Source: Methylorubrum populi (GTDB taxonomy: Bacteria; Pseudomonadota; Alphaproteobacteria; Rhizobiales; Beijerinckiaceae). From it: a stretch of 64,000 bases of DNA. The position numbers were made by a program, and so were the translations under genes. The DNA is taken from the NCBI GenBank assembly GCA_020741775.1, contig DYYG01000063.1, positions 150,429 to 214,428 on the forward strand, given 5' to 3'. Shown here piece after piece: positions 54,987 to 64,000 of the stretch; the first letter of the stretch is position 1, and every line of letters begins with the position of its first letter. The notes beneath the pieces are model-generated. The model saw only the letters and a list, made by a program, of their open reading frames with translations, had not been told where the DNA came from and ran no database searches.

Positions 54987-55334
54987 CGAAACCGTTCCTC
55001 CCTCGTCTTCCGCTCTGACGTCGCGGCCACGATTCGGCGAATGGACGCGCATAGGTCGACGGGGACCGGATGTGCAACGCGAGCGCGGCCTTCGTCAAAC
55101 CGGTGACGCAATTGTGCGCGATGCAAAACGCGTGCGTCGTCACTCGTTCGGGGCCCGGTGAACCTGGGCCGATCCCCCCGTGCCGGGATTGAGGCTTCGC
55201 GCGATCCACCGCGTTGCGGGCCGAGAGAGGCTCCGTCGCAAGACAGGGGAAGCGGAACCGGCTAAGGACGGAAATGCGGTTCGCCACGGCGACGCGATCC
55301 GGCCCTGCCCGAGCGCCCCCGCCTACGGAGAGTA
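54987..55334. other. Divergent intergenic region, no gene recognised
   Basis: Lies between scoA (minus) and the AsmA-like gene (plus). I see no convincing frame, RNA gene or strong palindrome. It must contain both promoters. Confidence 0.45.
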
Positions 55335-57221
55335 ATGTCGCTGCGCCGCACCCTTCCCGCCCTCGGACTCGGGCTGCTGGCGACGGGGCTGGTTGCCGCC
55401 TGCCTGCCTTGGTCGATCGAGGCTCCTGGAGCGGCCCGTTTCGTGAGCCGGGGTCTGCAGCAGAGCTGGGGCGTCACCCTTGCCGCCAGGGGACGCACCG
55501 AGATCGTCCTGCTTCCCCTGCCTCGGATCGTGTTCACGGATATCCGCCTGAACGAGGGTGAGGCGAGCGGCCCCGTCCTCGCCTCCGGCGGCAGGCTGTC
55601 GCTGCAGCTCGATCTGTCCGCCCTGTTGACGGGCCGGGTCGAGGTCGATTCCCTGACCCTCGACGGAACCGAGGTGATGCTGCCGCAGACGCCGGGGGAC
55701 CGCCGCTGGGCCGGCGCGTCCGAACACCTGACACAGCGCGTCGCCGGCGATGACGGCGATGGGCTTCGGCGGATCATCCTGACGCGTTGCGCGGTGACCG
55801 GTCACGACCCACGCGACGGCTCGGTCCAGACCCTGCGCGACGTCGATCTGACGATCTCCTGGCCAAGCTGGAGCGAGAATCTCGCCCTGACCGGGGGGGC
55901 GACCTGGAACGGCATGAGCACCCGGTTCACCGTCGCGGGCCTGCGCCCGCACGCGCTCCTGTCCGGCGGCGTGAGCCCGTTCACCGCCTCCCTGTCCTGG
56001 CCCTCGGGCACGATCGGTGCCGAGGGCAATGGCAGCCTGCGCGAGGGCTTGAAAGCCTGGGGCACCGGTAATCTGCGGACCCGCTCGCTGCGCAAGACCC
56101 TTGCATTGACCGGCGGCGATCTGGCTCTGTCGCCTTTCATCGAGGATCTCTCGGTCGAGGGCAGCTTCGAGGCCGCGTCCGACCAGATCCTGTTTCCGAA
56201 CGTCACCGTGCGCACCGGCGGAAACCTGCTGGAAGGGGCCGGCTCCGCCTCCTTCGGACCCCAGCGCAGCGCGGTGCAGGCGACGCTCGCCGCCGAGAGC
56301 CTGAACCTCTCACCGCTTCTTGCCGATCTGTTGCGCCTGTCGGACTCCGACGACGCGCCCCCGCAGGCTCGCTCCCTCGACCTGCGCCCGCTCACCGGTG
56401 GAGATCTTGACCTGCGCATCTCCGCCGGCAGCGCTCGGATCGGTCCGGTGCAGCTGACGGACCTCGCCTCCAGCATTCTGGTGCGCGAGGGCGGCATCGA
56501 GGCATCCCTCGGCCGCGCCGGGGTTCAGGGCGGAGTAGTCAAGGGCCGCATCACCCTCGCAGCGGACGAGGAGGCGGCAGCGCTGACCCGCATCAAGGCT
56601 CAGGGCAGCGTCGATGGGCTCGATCTCGGCGCCCTGCTGATCGAACTCGGGCAGTATCGCTGGATGCTCGGTACCACCCGCGGCAGCTTCAGCCTGGAGG
56701 GCGCCGGCCGGGACGTCGAGGCTCTGACCCGGTCGGTGGCCGGCCGGGTCGCCCTCGCGAGCGAGGATGGCGCCATCGCCGGGCTCGACCTCGCTGACGT
56801 GATCCACCGCGGGGGAAGTGTGGCGCCCGGTGCCCTGGCGCGGCGCAACGGCCGCACACCGTTCGAGCGGGCGAAGATGTCCCTTCTCTTCGCCGACGGA
56901 GTCGGGGAGATCGTCGAGGGCTCGCTCGCCTCCCGCAGCCTCAGCGCCTCGCTGCGCGGGCGCATCACCCTGGCCGAGCGCCGCTTCCAGGCCCGGGCGG
57001 AACTCCTGTCACGGACCACCGCTGCGGCGGACGGGGCAGCGCCTTCAGCCACGCTGTTCGAGATCGGCGGCTCCTGGGACGCCTTCAGTGTCCGCGTCGG
57101 CTCCGCCGCGCAGATCGAGGCATTCGACGCCTCGCAAGCCGCAGCCGCCGGGCCGTTCCGGCGGCAGGGAGCGGACTTGCCCCTCGGCATCCGCGCCTAC
57201 ATCCCGACCCCGGCTCCTTAA
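55335..57221 (+). CDS. AsmA-family protein
   Basis: 628 residues, membrane-anchored by one N-terminal helix (ALGLGLLATGLVAACLPW). It has the AsmA pattern: long beta-rich region with LDLSALLTGRVEVDSLTLDG and the C-terminal domain GSFSLEGAGRDVEALTRSVA, then AIAGLDLADVIHRGGSV and FERAKMSLLFADGVGEIVEG. AsmA-like proteins act in outer-membrane assembly or phospholipid transport at the envelope. Stands alone with its own start. Confidence 0.85.
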   Translation: MSLRRTLPALGLGLLATGLVAACLPWSIEAPGAARFVSRGLQQSWGVTLAARGRTEIVLLPLPRIVFTDIRLNEGEASGPVLASGGRLSLQLDLSALLTGRVEVDSLTLDGTEVMLPQTPGDRRWAGASEHLTQRVAGDDGDGLRRIILTRCAVTGHDPRDGSVQTLRDVDLTISWPSWSENLALTGGATWNGMSTRFTVAGLRPHALLSGGVSPFTASLSWPSGTIGAEGNGSLREGLKAWGTGNLRTRSLRKTLALTGGDLALSPFIEDLSVEGSFEAASDQILFPNVTVRTGGNLLEGAGSASFGPQRSAVQATLAAESLNLSPLLADLLRLSDSDDAPPQARSLDLRPLTGGDLDLRISAGSARIGPVQLTDLASSILVREGGIEASLGRAGVQGGVVKGRITLAADEEAAALTRIKAQGSVDGLDLGALLIELGQYRWMLGTTRGSFSLEGAGRDVEALTRSVAGRVALASEDGAIAGLDLADVIHRGGSVAPGALARRNGRTPFERAKMSLLFADGVGEIVEGSLASRSLSASLRGRITLAERRFQARAELLSRTTAAADGAAPSATLFEIGGSWDAFSVRVGSAAQIEAFDASQAAAAGPFRRQGADLPLGIRAYIPTPAP

Positions 57222-57365
57222 CTCCACCCCACGGCATTGCCATCGGGCACGGTGCAAGGGCGGTGCCCGACCCCGTCAGGTCGGATCACCTCTCTCGATG
57301 TGTTGTGATGCGCTCCCGGTCGCGGCCCGTTGTCCGCTCCCGCCGAGAGCCCTCAAACCGCAATA

Positions 57366-58637
57366 TCAGGAATTGCCACTCGCGGCCCCGGCGGCGGAGG
57401 CTCCACCGGAGCCGGCGGTGCCGGAGCCGCTTCCGCCCTTGGCCTTCTCGAAGGCGCGGCGGACCAGATCCGTGCCGACTTCCAGCGCCGCATCCATCGC
57501 CCGCTGCGTCAGGGTGCCTGCCGCAACGGACTCCCCGGCGTAAAGCGGCTGCTCCAGGGCGAGGCTGTCACCGCGGGTGACACGCAGGCGGGCGATCTCG
57601 CGTCCCTGCTCGACCGGGGCGACGATCGGGCCCTGATAAACCACCTTGGCCGCGACCCGGTCCGAGCTGCCGCGGGGCAGGAGCAGCCGCACCGGTTTGT
57701 TGGCCACGACCGGCACCGACCCCTTCTCACCACCGAAGACCGAGACCTCCGCCACCGTTTCGTTGGCACCGAAGACCTGCCGCGGCTCGAAGGCGCGGAA
57801 GCCCCATTCCATCAGCTTGCGGGCCTCCGCCGCGCGGTCGCGGGCTGTCTTCAGGCCGGAGACGACCATGATCAGCCGCTGGCCGTTCTGCACCGCCGAG
57901 CCGGTCAGCGCGTAGCCCGATTCCTCAAGGTAGCCGGTCTTGAGCCCGTCGGCGCCGATGTCGAGGGTGAGGAGCGGGTTGCGGTTCTGCTGCTTGATCT
58001 TGTTCCAGGTGAACTCACGCTCTGAGTAGATCTTGTAGAATTCAGGGTAGGTGTCGATCAGGTACTGGGCGATCCGCGCCATGTCGCGGGCGGTCACCTT
58101 CTGGTCGGGCGCCGAGTAGCCGGTGGCATTGCGGAAGGTCGAGCGGGTCAGCCCGATCTCCTTGGCCCGCTGGTTCATGATGCCGGCAAAGGCCTCCTCG
58201 GTGCCGGCCATGTTCTCGGCGATGGTGATCGCGGCGTCGTTGCCCGATTGCACGATCAGGCCGCGCAGCAGATCGGAGAGCTTGATGCGGCTGTTGACCT
58301 GCGCAAACATCGAGGAACCGCCGCCGCCCGCGCCGCCGCGGCGCCACGCATCCTCGGTCACCGTGAACTCGGAATCCAGGGAGAGGCGCCCCTCCTTGAT
58401 CGCCCGGAACACGATCTCGGCGGTCATCAGCTTGGCCATGCTAGCCGGGGAGAACGGCTCGTCGGCGGCCTTCTCGAACAGCACCGAGCCGGATTCGGCA
58501 TCGATCAGGATGGCGTGAACCGCCGCCGTCTGGAAAGTCTGGGCCCGCGCCGGGATCGACGGAAGGGCCGTGCCGAACAGCACGGCCAGCATTGCCGCGA
58601 CGGCCAGATGGGCCATTCGAATCCGTTGCCCACGCAT
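57366..58637 (-). CDS. dacF: D-alanyl-D-alanine carboxypeptidase (penicillin-binding protein 5/6 type)
   Basis: 423 residues. Removes the terminal D-Ala from peptidoglycan stem peptides. Signal peptide MAHLAVAAMLAVLFGTALP after the ATG at 58637. Active-site motifs: SPASMAKLM (S-x-x-K), VQSGNDAAI (S-x-N) and LKTGYLEESG (K-T-G). The C-terminal PBP5-like beta domain (PLYAGESVAAGTLTQ) is followed by a Gly/Ser/Ala-rich tail. The start follows GGAGAGGCGACG; the earlier frame is not coding. Confidence 0.92.
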   Translation of the reverse strand: MRGQRIRMAHLAVAAMLAVLFGTALPSIPARAQTFQTAAVHAILIDAESGSVLFEKAADEPFSPASMAKLMTAEIVFRAIKEGRLSLDSEFTVTEDAWRRGGAGGGGSSMFAQVNSRIKLSDLLRGLIVQSGNDAAITIAENMAGTEEAFAGIMNQRAKEIGLTRSTFRNATGYSAPDQKVTARDMARIAQYLIDTYPEFYKIYSEREFTWNKIKQQNRNPLLTLDIGADGLKTGYLEESGYALTGSAVQNGQRLIMVVSGLKTARDRAAEARKLMEWGFRAFEPRQVFGANETVAEVSVFGGEKGSVPVVANKPVRLLLPRGSSDRVAAKVVYQGPIVAPVEQGREIARLRVTRGDSLALEQPLYAGESVAAGTLTQRAMDAALEVGTDLVRRAFEKAKGGSGSGTAGSGGASAAGAASGNS

Positions 58638-58805
58638 CGTCGCCTCTCCGGGATTCCGTTTGCCGTCCGTCCGCGTCAAGCGTGACCTTAGTGCGAATAC
58701 AATGCGATTTCGAACGCAAAGTTCGCTTCTCCGGCGCGTCATGTCCGCACCGGACGGCCCCGACGGATGCTTGTGGAAAACCCGATCGAATCCCATATCA
58801 AGCCC

Positions 58806-59195
58806 ATGGACTTTCGAGACTTTTTCCATAGCGACGACCCTCTTCGCCACCCGCCTCGTCCCTCCGGTCGCGCGCCGGCGGGGGACGCGCGCGGCGCATG
58901 GCGCACCTTGCCCCTCGAAGGGGTGTTCGAGGTCGTCTACGAGGATGCCCGCGGGGCCTGGACGAGCCGCATTCTCGATGCGCGCGAGCTGAAGCTCGGC
59001 CCCGGCCGTACCTTGCTCGGCGGCACGGACCGGGCGCATGGCCTCTATCGCGGCCTCAGGGCCGATCGCATCCGGCGACTGACCGAACCGGCCTCGGGCA
59101 CCCGGATCGAGACCGGCATCCTCGACTGGCTGCTTGCCCGCGCCGATGCGCAGCGGCGGGCCCGCGGCGGCCGCTCGCCCCGCCGGGCGGCCTGA
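58806..59195 (+). CDS. Small protein with WYL-like segment
   Basis: 129 residues. GVFEVVYEDARGAWTSRILD, then ELKLGP, and GLYRGLRADRIRRLTEP resemble a WYL domain's Y-x-D...R-x-I...R-x-F-R-x-D-R-I pattern. No helix-turn-helix precedes it. An ATG at 58767 adds 13 residues. Possibly a WYL-type ligand-binding or regulator fragment; not a named gene. Confidence 0.5.
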   Translation: MDFRDFFHSDDPLRHPPRPSGRAPAGDARGAWRTLPLEGVFEVVYEDARGAWTSRILDARELKLGPGRTLLGGTDRAHGLYRGLRADRIRRLTEPASGTRIETGILDWLLARADAQRRARGGRSPRRAA

Positions 59196-59289
59196 CACGC
59201 GCAACTTTTCGCTGTTTCCCCCAAACGCGTGGGGACAATCGGTCCGTCATCGTCTCGCGATAGCGCGCGACCTTCGATATAGCCGGTGC

Positions 59290-60444
59290 ATGGAACTGAT
59301 CTCCGAAACGCAGGCCCTGTCGGACGCCTGTGCCCGTCTCGCCGCGCAATCCTTCGTCACCGTCGATACGGAGTTCATGCGCGAGACGACCTATTACCCG
59401 AAGCTGTGCCTGATCCAGATGGCCGGCCCGGACGGCTTCGCCTGCCTTGTCGATCCGCTCGCGAAGGGCCTCGACCTCAAGCCGTTCTTCGACCTGATGG
59501 CGGATGAGGGCACGGTGAAGGTGTTCCATTCGGCCCGGCAGGATCTGGAGATCATCTGGCTGCTGGGCGGGCTGCTGCCGCACCCGTTCTTCGATACCCA
59601 GGTCGCCGCCATGGTCTGCGGCTACGGCGACTCGGTGTCCTACGAACAGCTCGTCAACGACGTCGCCAAGGCGCGGATCGACAAGTCCTCCCGCTTCACC
59701 GACTGGTCGCGCCGTCCGCTCTCCGAGGCGCAGCTCTCCTACGCCCTGTCCGACGTTACCCACCTCGTCACCATCTATCAGGTGCTGGCTGCGGAACTGG
59801 TGCGCACCGATCGCGGCCTCTGGCTCGACGAAGAGATGGCGGTTCTCACTTCGCCCGAGACCTATCAGGCCGATCCTGCCCTCGCTTGGCGCCGGCTGTC
59901 CGGGCGGATGCGCAAGCCGCGGGAGATCGCGGTGCTGATGGAGGTCGCCGGTTGGCGCGAGGCCGAGGCCCAGAGCCGTAACGTGCCGCGGGGACGGATT
60001 CTCAAGGACGAGGCGGTCATCGACATCGCCACCGCCGCGCCCCGCAGCGTCGAGGCGCTCGGGCGCCTGCGCACCATCCCCGCCGGCTTCGAACGCTCGC
60101 GCACAGGGGCGGACATCCTGGCAGCGGTCGAGCGGGGATTTGCCCGCGACCTGTCACAGATCGCGGTGCCGGAGCGCAGTCGCACCCGCGGCGGCGGCAA
60201 CGGCGCCCTGGTCGATCTCCTCAAGGTGCTCCTCAAGGCGGTGGCGGAGGAGGAGGGAGTGGCGCCCAAGATCATCGCCACCGTGGACGATCTGGAGGCG
60301 CTGGCCGACGACGACGAGGCCGATGTCCCGGTTCTGCAGGGTTGGCGCCGCACCCTGTTCGGAGACAAGGCCATCGCCCTCAAGCACGGGCGTATGGCAC
60401 TCTCGGTCGAGCGCGGACGGGTTACGGTCCGCACTCTCTCCTGA
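59290..60444 (+). CDS. rnd: Ribonuclease D
   Basis: 384 residues, 3'-5' exoribonuclease for tRNA maturation. DEDDy motifs: VDTEFMRETTYYPKLCLIQ, FHSARQDLEIIWLLGG, and LSYALSDVTHLVTIY. HRDC domain around KPREIAVLMEVAGWREAEA. The ATG at 59290 gives the conserved N-terminus MELISETQALSDACARLA. Confidence 0.94.
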   Translation: MELISETQALSDACARLAAQSFVTVDTEFMRETTYYPKLCLIQMAGPDGFACLVDPLAKGLDLKPFFDLMADEGTVKVFHSARQDLEIIWLLGGLLPHPFFDTQVAAMVCGYGDSVSYEQLVNDVAKARIDKSSRFTDWSRRPLSEAQLSYALSDVTHLVTIYQVLAAELVRTDRGLWLDEEMAVLTSPETYQADPALAWRRLSGRMRKPREIAVLMEVAGWREAEAQSRNVPRGRILKDEAVIDIATAAPRSVEALGRLRTIPAGFERSRTGADILAAVERGFARDLSQIAVPERSRTRGGGNGALVDLLKVLLKAVAEEEGVAPKIIATVDDLEALADDDEADVPVLQGWRRTLFGDKAIALKHGRMALSVERGRVTVRTLS

Positions 60445-60583
60445 CAGGCTGACGATCGGGGCTGTGAAAGTCGATCTTTCTCGGCTTCGGAGCCTTGGCG
60501 GCAGAACGGCGACAGCGTAATCCGGGAACAAGTGGCAATCACGTTGCCTTTCGTTCCCGGCGCCCCGTGTCCTGATCCGCTGC

Positions 60584-60871
60584 ATGTTCGAGCCGAACGA
60601 AGTTCTCCAGGTTCTGAGCGGCCGCGGCGCCCTGTCCGCCGTGGGGATCGAGCCGATCAAGGTCCGCTACAAGGTCAAGATCGAGCGCCGGGACGGGATC
60701 GTTCTGGCCCGAGGCACCGTGACCGGCAGCCGCGCCGCGCTGTATCCGCTCTGGCTGACGCCGGACTCGACCCTGCAGCTCAAGGACGGACGGCGGATCG
60801 CCGTCTCCTTGACCGACCTCGTCGGCGAAACCGCCGAGTTCGAGAGCACCGAGCCGGTTGCCATGGGCTGA
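60584..60871 (+). CDS. Hypothetical protein, small beta-rich
   Basis: 95 residues. MFEPNEVLQVLSGRGALSAV, then VRYKVKIERRDGIVLARGTV with alternating polar/hydrophobic pattern. The ribosome site is weak. No family recognised. It lies between rnd and the glycosylase, with 139 bases before and 44 after, on the same strand. Confidence 0.55.
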   Translation: MFEPNEVLQVLSGRGALSAVGIEPIKVRYKVKIERRDGIVLARGTVTGSRAALYPLWLTPDSTLQLKDGRRIAVSLTDLVGETAEFESTEPVAMG

Positions 60872-60915
60872 CGCCCGCACGACACTGACCGGGCTCACGT
60901 CTCTCCTCTCGATCG

Positions 60916-61854
60916 ATGCCACCCACCCCACCGCCCGTGATCGAAGCGGATGGCACGCGGCTCCTCCTCCGCTACCATCCCCCCTACGACTGGACGCATC
61001 TCGAACGATTCCTGGCGGATCATGCCAGTCCGGGTGTCGAGACGGTCACGCCCGGCCGCTACGCCCGCACCTTCGCCCTTGACGGACGGTGCGGCACGCT
61101 CGCCGTAGTCTCGGAGGTAGACGGGCTGTCGGTCCTCGTCCGCCACCCGGATCCCGATCGGGTGCTGGAACGGATCGTCGCCCGCCTTCGGGCGATGTTC
61201 GATCTCGATGCCGACCCGCTGGCCATCGCGCGCGGGCTGGCCCACGACCCTCTGATTGCCGCGCTTGTCGCGCGCCGGCCGGGCCTGCGGATGCCCGGCG
61301 CCTTCGATCCGTTCGAACTGGCGGTGCGCGCCATTCTCGGCCAGCAGGTTTCGGTCGCCGCCGCGACCCGGCTCGCGGGGCGGCTAGTGGCGGCCTTCGG
61401 CACGCAGCTGACGGTGGACGAGCAGGGCGACGAGCCGGGGCTGACCCATCTCTTCCCGGCCCCGGAACAGCTGGTGGACGCGGAGATCTCGCTGATCCTC
61501 AACATGCCCCGCGCCCGCGGCCGGGCGATCCAGGGGCTCGCCGCCGCGATGCTCACGACCCCCGACCTGTTCAGTCCCGGCAGGGATCTCGACGAGACCA
61601 TTTCCCGGCTGACCGCCTTGCCGGGCATCGGCGACTGGACCGCGCATTACGTCGCCATGCGCGTGCTGGCGCAAGCCGATGCCCTGCCGGCGGGGGATGT
61701 CGGGCTGATGCGGGCCCTCGATGACGGCAGCGGACGGCCGAGCCGCCTTGCCATCCTCGAACGCTCGGCGGCGTGGAGGCCCTGGCGGGGTTACGCCGCC
61801 ATCCATCTCTGGGCCGAAGACGCGGCGCGGGGAACAGCACGGAGAACATCATGA
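60916..61854 (+). CDS. DNA-3-methyladenine glycosylase II (AlkA-like)
   Basis: 312 residues. HhH-GPD glycosylase that removes alkylated bases. N-terminal AlkA_N-like domain (about 1-110), then FELAVRAILGQQVSVAAATR, the HhH LPGIGDWTAHYVAMRVL and the catalytic Asp in PAGDVGL. The stop overlaps the GNAT start as ATGA, so the two are coupled. Confidence 0.92.
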   Translation: MPPTPPPVIEADGTRLLLRYHPPYDWTHLERFLADHASPGVETVTPGRYARTFALDGRCGTLAVVSEVDGLSVLVRHPDPDRVLERIVARLRAMFDLDADPLAIARGLAHDPLIAALVARRPGLRMPGAFDPFELAVRAILGQQVSVAAATRLAGRLVAAFGTQLTVDEQGDEPGLTHLFPAPEQLVDAEISLILNMPRARGRAIQGLAAAMLTTPDLFSPGRDLDETISRLTALPGIGDWTAHYVAMRVLAQADALPAGDVGLMRALDDGSGRPSRLAILERSAAWRPWRGYAAIHLWAEDAARGTARRTS

Positions 61855-62288
61855 CAATCCGCGATGCCGTCGCCGCCGACGAGACCGGGTGGCGCCGCCT
61901 CTGGGGCGGCTATCTCGCCTTCTACGGCGAAGATCTGCCGGACGCCGTCACCGCGGAGACATGGCGTCGCATCCTCGACCCCGCCTCGGCGGTCTTCACC
62001 CGGCTCGCCGAGCGCGACGGCACCGTGGTCGGCATGACGGTCAATGTCATGCATGAGGGCACCTGGACCACGGCACCGATCTGCTATCTCGAAGACCTGT
62101 TCGTGGCCCCCGACGCCCGGGGCGCCGGCATCGGCCGAGCCCTGATCGCCGACCTGGTCGCGCTGGGGCGCAGTCGCGGCTGGTCACGGCTCTACTGGCA
62201 CACGAAGATCGACAACGCGGCGGCCCGCCGCCTCTACGACACCTTCGCCCCGGCCGACGATTTCTGCCGCTACCGCCTCCCCCTGTGA
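61851..62288 (+). CDS. GNAT-family N-acetyltransferase
   Basis: 145 residues. The acetyl-CoA motif is VAPDARGAGIGRALI, and the rest of the GNAT fold (YLEDLFVAP, LYWHTKIDNAAARRLYD) is complete. The start overlaps the glycosylase stop by 4 bases. The substrate is unknown. Confidence 0.88.
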   Translation: MTIRDAVAADETGWRRLWGGYLAFYGEDLPDAVTAETWRRILDPASAVFTRLAERDGTVVGMTVNVMHEGTWTTAPICYLEDLFVAPDARGAGIGRALIADLVALGRSRGWSRLYWHTKIDNAAARRLYDTFAPADDFCRYRLPL

Positions 62289-62343
62289 GCGTTAACGACT
62301 CGTTTACCATGATCGCATCACGGTCCGGTCGGGAGAGAGAGCG

Positions 62344-62568
62344 ATGAACCGACGAGTCGGCCGTAGTTTCGATGTCCTCAGCGAGGCGCAACTCGTGGCC
62401 GGGCGCACCGCCGCCCGCCGGGTCGCCCCGAAAGCCCTGGCGCAGGCCCCGGGCCCGCGACCGATCGCCGACCTGCTCGACACGATCCAGCACGTCGCCG
62501 AGGCCGCCACCGGGGAGCGCAGCTTCCTGCATGTGGGCTCTTCCGCCTCGCGGAAGGGACGACAATGA
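62344..62568 (+). CDS. Small hypothetical protein
   Basis: 74 residues after the strong ribosome site GGGAGAGAGAGCG. MNRRVGRSFDVLSEAQLVAG, then ARRVAPKALAQAPG. Basic and helical. No family recognised. Confidence 0.45.
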   Translation: MNRRVGRSFDVLSEAQLVAGRTAARRVAPKALAQAPGPRPIADLLDTIQHVAEAATGERSFLHVGSSASRKGRQ

Positions 62569-62603
62569 GTTGAGCGCAGCCTGTCGTGTGAAGGCGACGG
62601 TCC

Positions 62604-63518
62604 TCACACCGCAGGCGCGTTCTCGCCCAGCTCGATCAGCACGATCTCCGGCGGAACCCCGAAGCGCACGCCGACGCCGCTGACGCCGAGGCCGCCGGAA
62701 ACGATCAGGTGGCGCCCCTCCTCGACGACATGGCCATAGGCGAAGCGCTGGCCGAAGCGGGAGGGCAGCATCGGCGAGTAGCCGAGCACGCGGATCTGGC
62801 CGCCATGGGTATGGCCCGAGAGCGTGAGAGAGACGCGCTGCGGCACCTTCACGAAGATGTCCGGCTCGTGCGCCATGAGAAGGATCGGCGCATCATCCGT
62901 GACTTGAGCCAAGGTCGCCGGAATGTCGGCGAGGCTGCGGCGGATGCCGAGCGGCAGGAACGGCTCCTGATCCGCCAATCCCGCAATCCAAAACGGGCGC
63001 CCGTCATGGGTGAGCCGCACGGCATCGTTTTCGAGAACCGGAATGCCCCGTGCCTCCAGCAGGCGGCGGATCTCGACCGGGCCCTTACCCGCCCGCATTG
63101 CCTCGCGGTCGTCCCACCAATCGTGGTTGCCCAAGACGGCGTAAGTCCCGAGAGGAGCGCGCAGACCCTCGGCAAGCCGGGCGAAATCGGAGAGGGGAAC
63201 CGGCTTCCAGGTCACCTTCCGCCCGGCCGGATAATCGCCGAGCAAAAGGATCAGATCCGGGGCGAGGGCATTCGTCGCCGCCACGATCTCCGCCACCCGG
63301 TCGAGCGGCATGTAAGGCTCACAGACATGGATGTCGGCGAGCACCGCGATCCGCAGGCGCAACCCCGGCGTCCATCCTGGCGGGGTCAGGGCATAGCGCG
63401 TGAGCGCGAGCCGGAACCGGGGCTCGATGACGAAAGCATAGGCGCCGCTTGAGCCGAGCCCCAGAGCCGTGGCGCCGAAGCCGCCGAGAACCTGCCTGCG
63501 GGTCGGGAGAATGAGCAT
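62604..63518 (-). CDS. Metallophosphoesterase with Tat-like signal
   Basis: 304 residues. Motifs of the calcineurin-like family: DIHVCEPYMP (D-x-H), LLGDYPAG (G-D), GNHDWW (G-N-H-D) and SGHTHGGQIR (G-H-x-H). The N-terminus TRRQVLGGFGATALG looks like a twin-arginine signal. Substrate unknown; YaeI-type lipid or nucleotide hydrolases are similar. Confidence 0.88.
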   Translation of the reverse strand: MLILPTRRQVLGGFGATALGLGSSGAYAFVIEPRFRLALTRYALTPPGWTPGLRLRIAVLADIHVCEPYMPLDRVAEIVAATNALAPDLILLLGDYPAGRKVTWKPVPLSDFARLAEGLRAPLGTYAVLGNHDWWDDREAMRAGKGPVEIRRLLEARGIPVLENDAVRLTHDGRPFWIAGLADQEPFLPLGIRRSLADIPATLAQVTDDAPILLMAHEPDIFVKVPQRVSLTLSGHTHGGQIRVLGYSPMLPSRFGQRFAYGHVVEEGRHLIVSGGLGVSGVGVRFGVPPEIVLIELGENAPAV

Positions 63519-63555
63519 GCCGCCAGAGCCTACGGGCCGGCGGCCGCGTCAAGCC

Positions 63556-63771
63556 TCAATCGACGGGCTCGTCCTCGTGGACGATGCGATAGGCCTTCCG
63601 GGCTTCCGCCTTGGCGCGGGCCGCTTTCACGGCGGTGCTGTTGACGTGAACGGCAGCGGCCAGGGCCGGCAGGGCGACGGGGCGGAAATTCTCGCGATCC
63701 TCGGCCACGGTCACCCGGGCGGCGCTGCCCGGTTCTGCCGCGAAGGTCGAGGTCCGGCTGGGGGCGTACAT
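63556..63771 (-). CDS. Small hypothetical protein
   Basis: 71 residues, ATG at 63771 after AGGACAGGAATC. MYAPSRTSTFAAEPGSAARV then an Ala/Lys/Glu-rich helix (KAARAKAEARKAYRIVHEDE). No family recognised. Confidence 0.5.
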   Translation of the reverse strand: MYAPSRTSTFAAEPGSAARVTVAEDRENFRPVALPALAAAVHVNSTAVKAARAKAEARKAYRIVHEDEPVD

Positions 63772-64000
63772 GATTCCTGTCCTGTCTGGTCGTCGGGACG
63801 GCCGGGTCTCGGCCGCTGCGGGTCGTTCTCAAGCCCCGTAAAAACGGGTTGGCTCTTCGACACGGCCTTGATGGCAGGATTACGAAGATACCGTCCGCTC
63901 TTTGATCGATCCGCCGACATGAACGGAAGCTTAAAGCCGCGTCGAAGCCTGATTTTCGAGCAAGCCGACAAACCGGGCAGGAGCAGGTTGTGACTTCCAG
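63772..64000. other. Window end, no gene recognised
   Basis: No convincing coding frame, RNA gene or palindrome. The region may belong to a gene that starts beyond the window. Confidence 0.4.

Overview
The window is high-GC alphaproteobacterial chromosome. Codon use, the uvrC-pgsA-moaD block, the soluble-receptor chemosensory cluster, the Hsp20 pair and the FecIRA system all fit a Methylobacterium/Methylorubrum-type member of the Rhizobiales. That assignment is from protein style, not from a database search. I see no rRNA, tRNA, CRISPR array, integrase or intact insertion sequence.

Layout. 1-7.1 kb: 5' part of an MsbA-type ABC exporter, a Spy/LTXXQ protein, a ZnuA-type metal-binding protein behind a Zur-like palindrome, then moaD, pgsA, uvrC and a CheZ-type phosphatase on the minus strand. 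7.2-13.0 kb: an L,D-transpeptidase, then an overlapping MarR-FUSC-DUF1656-HlyD efflux operon of AaeXAB type with a two-domain VOC protein behind it. 13.0-16.8 kb: a stress island with an M20 peptidase remnant, an hsp20 with a ROSE-like RNA thermometer, a second hsp20, an NDUFS4-like fusion protein and a PsiE-family protein. 16.9-20.9 kb: an orphan NMT1-type binding protein divergent from a DUF3604/PHP-like protein. 21.2-27.0 kb: a FecA-FecR-FecI iron signalling set and a bilobal pepsin-like protease.

27.1-39.4 kb: one co-directional chemosensory cluster of 11 genes. It contains a receptor with two signalling tips in one chain, a triple-CheW protein, CheB, a HEAT-repeat protein, CheR, CheY, CheA, a STAS-like protein, a ParA ATPase, a second CheY and a second receptor. 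Many junctions overlap or nearly touch. The signal probably runs from receptors through the CheW scaffold and CheA to the CheY proteins. ParA and STAS are candidates for array positioning or an unusual output. No flagellar gene is nearby.

39.4-45.8 kb: an AT-rich non-coding island, then a serine acetyltransferase, a Family 2 encapsulin shell carrying a cyclic-nucleotide-binding domain, and a SufS-type cysteine desulfurase with a 270-residue disordered N-terminal extension that looks like an encapsulin cargo tag. These three genes form a cysteine/sulfur nanocompartment locus ending at a strong terminator. It is the most interesting system here, with the chemosensory cluster second.

45.9-64 kb: mostly housekeeping. 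DUF2076 protein, Omp25/31-type porin, PgeF, MidA-type methyltransferase, Lgt, MgtC-like protein, phosphoglucomutase, succinyl-CoA:3-ketoacid CoA-transferase (two subunits), AsmA-like protein, D,D-carboxypeptidase, RNase D, AlkA glycosylase, GNAT acetyltransferase, metallophosphoesterase and several small unknowns.
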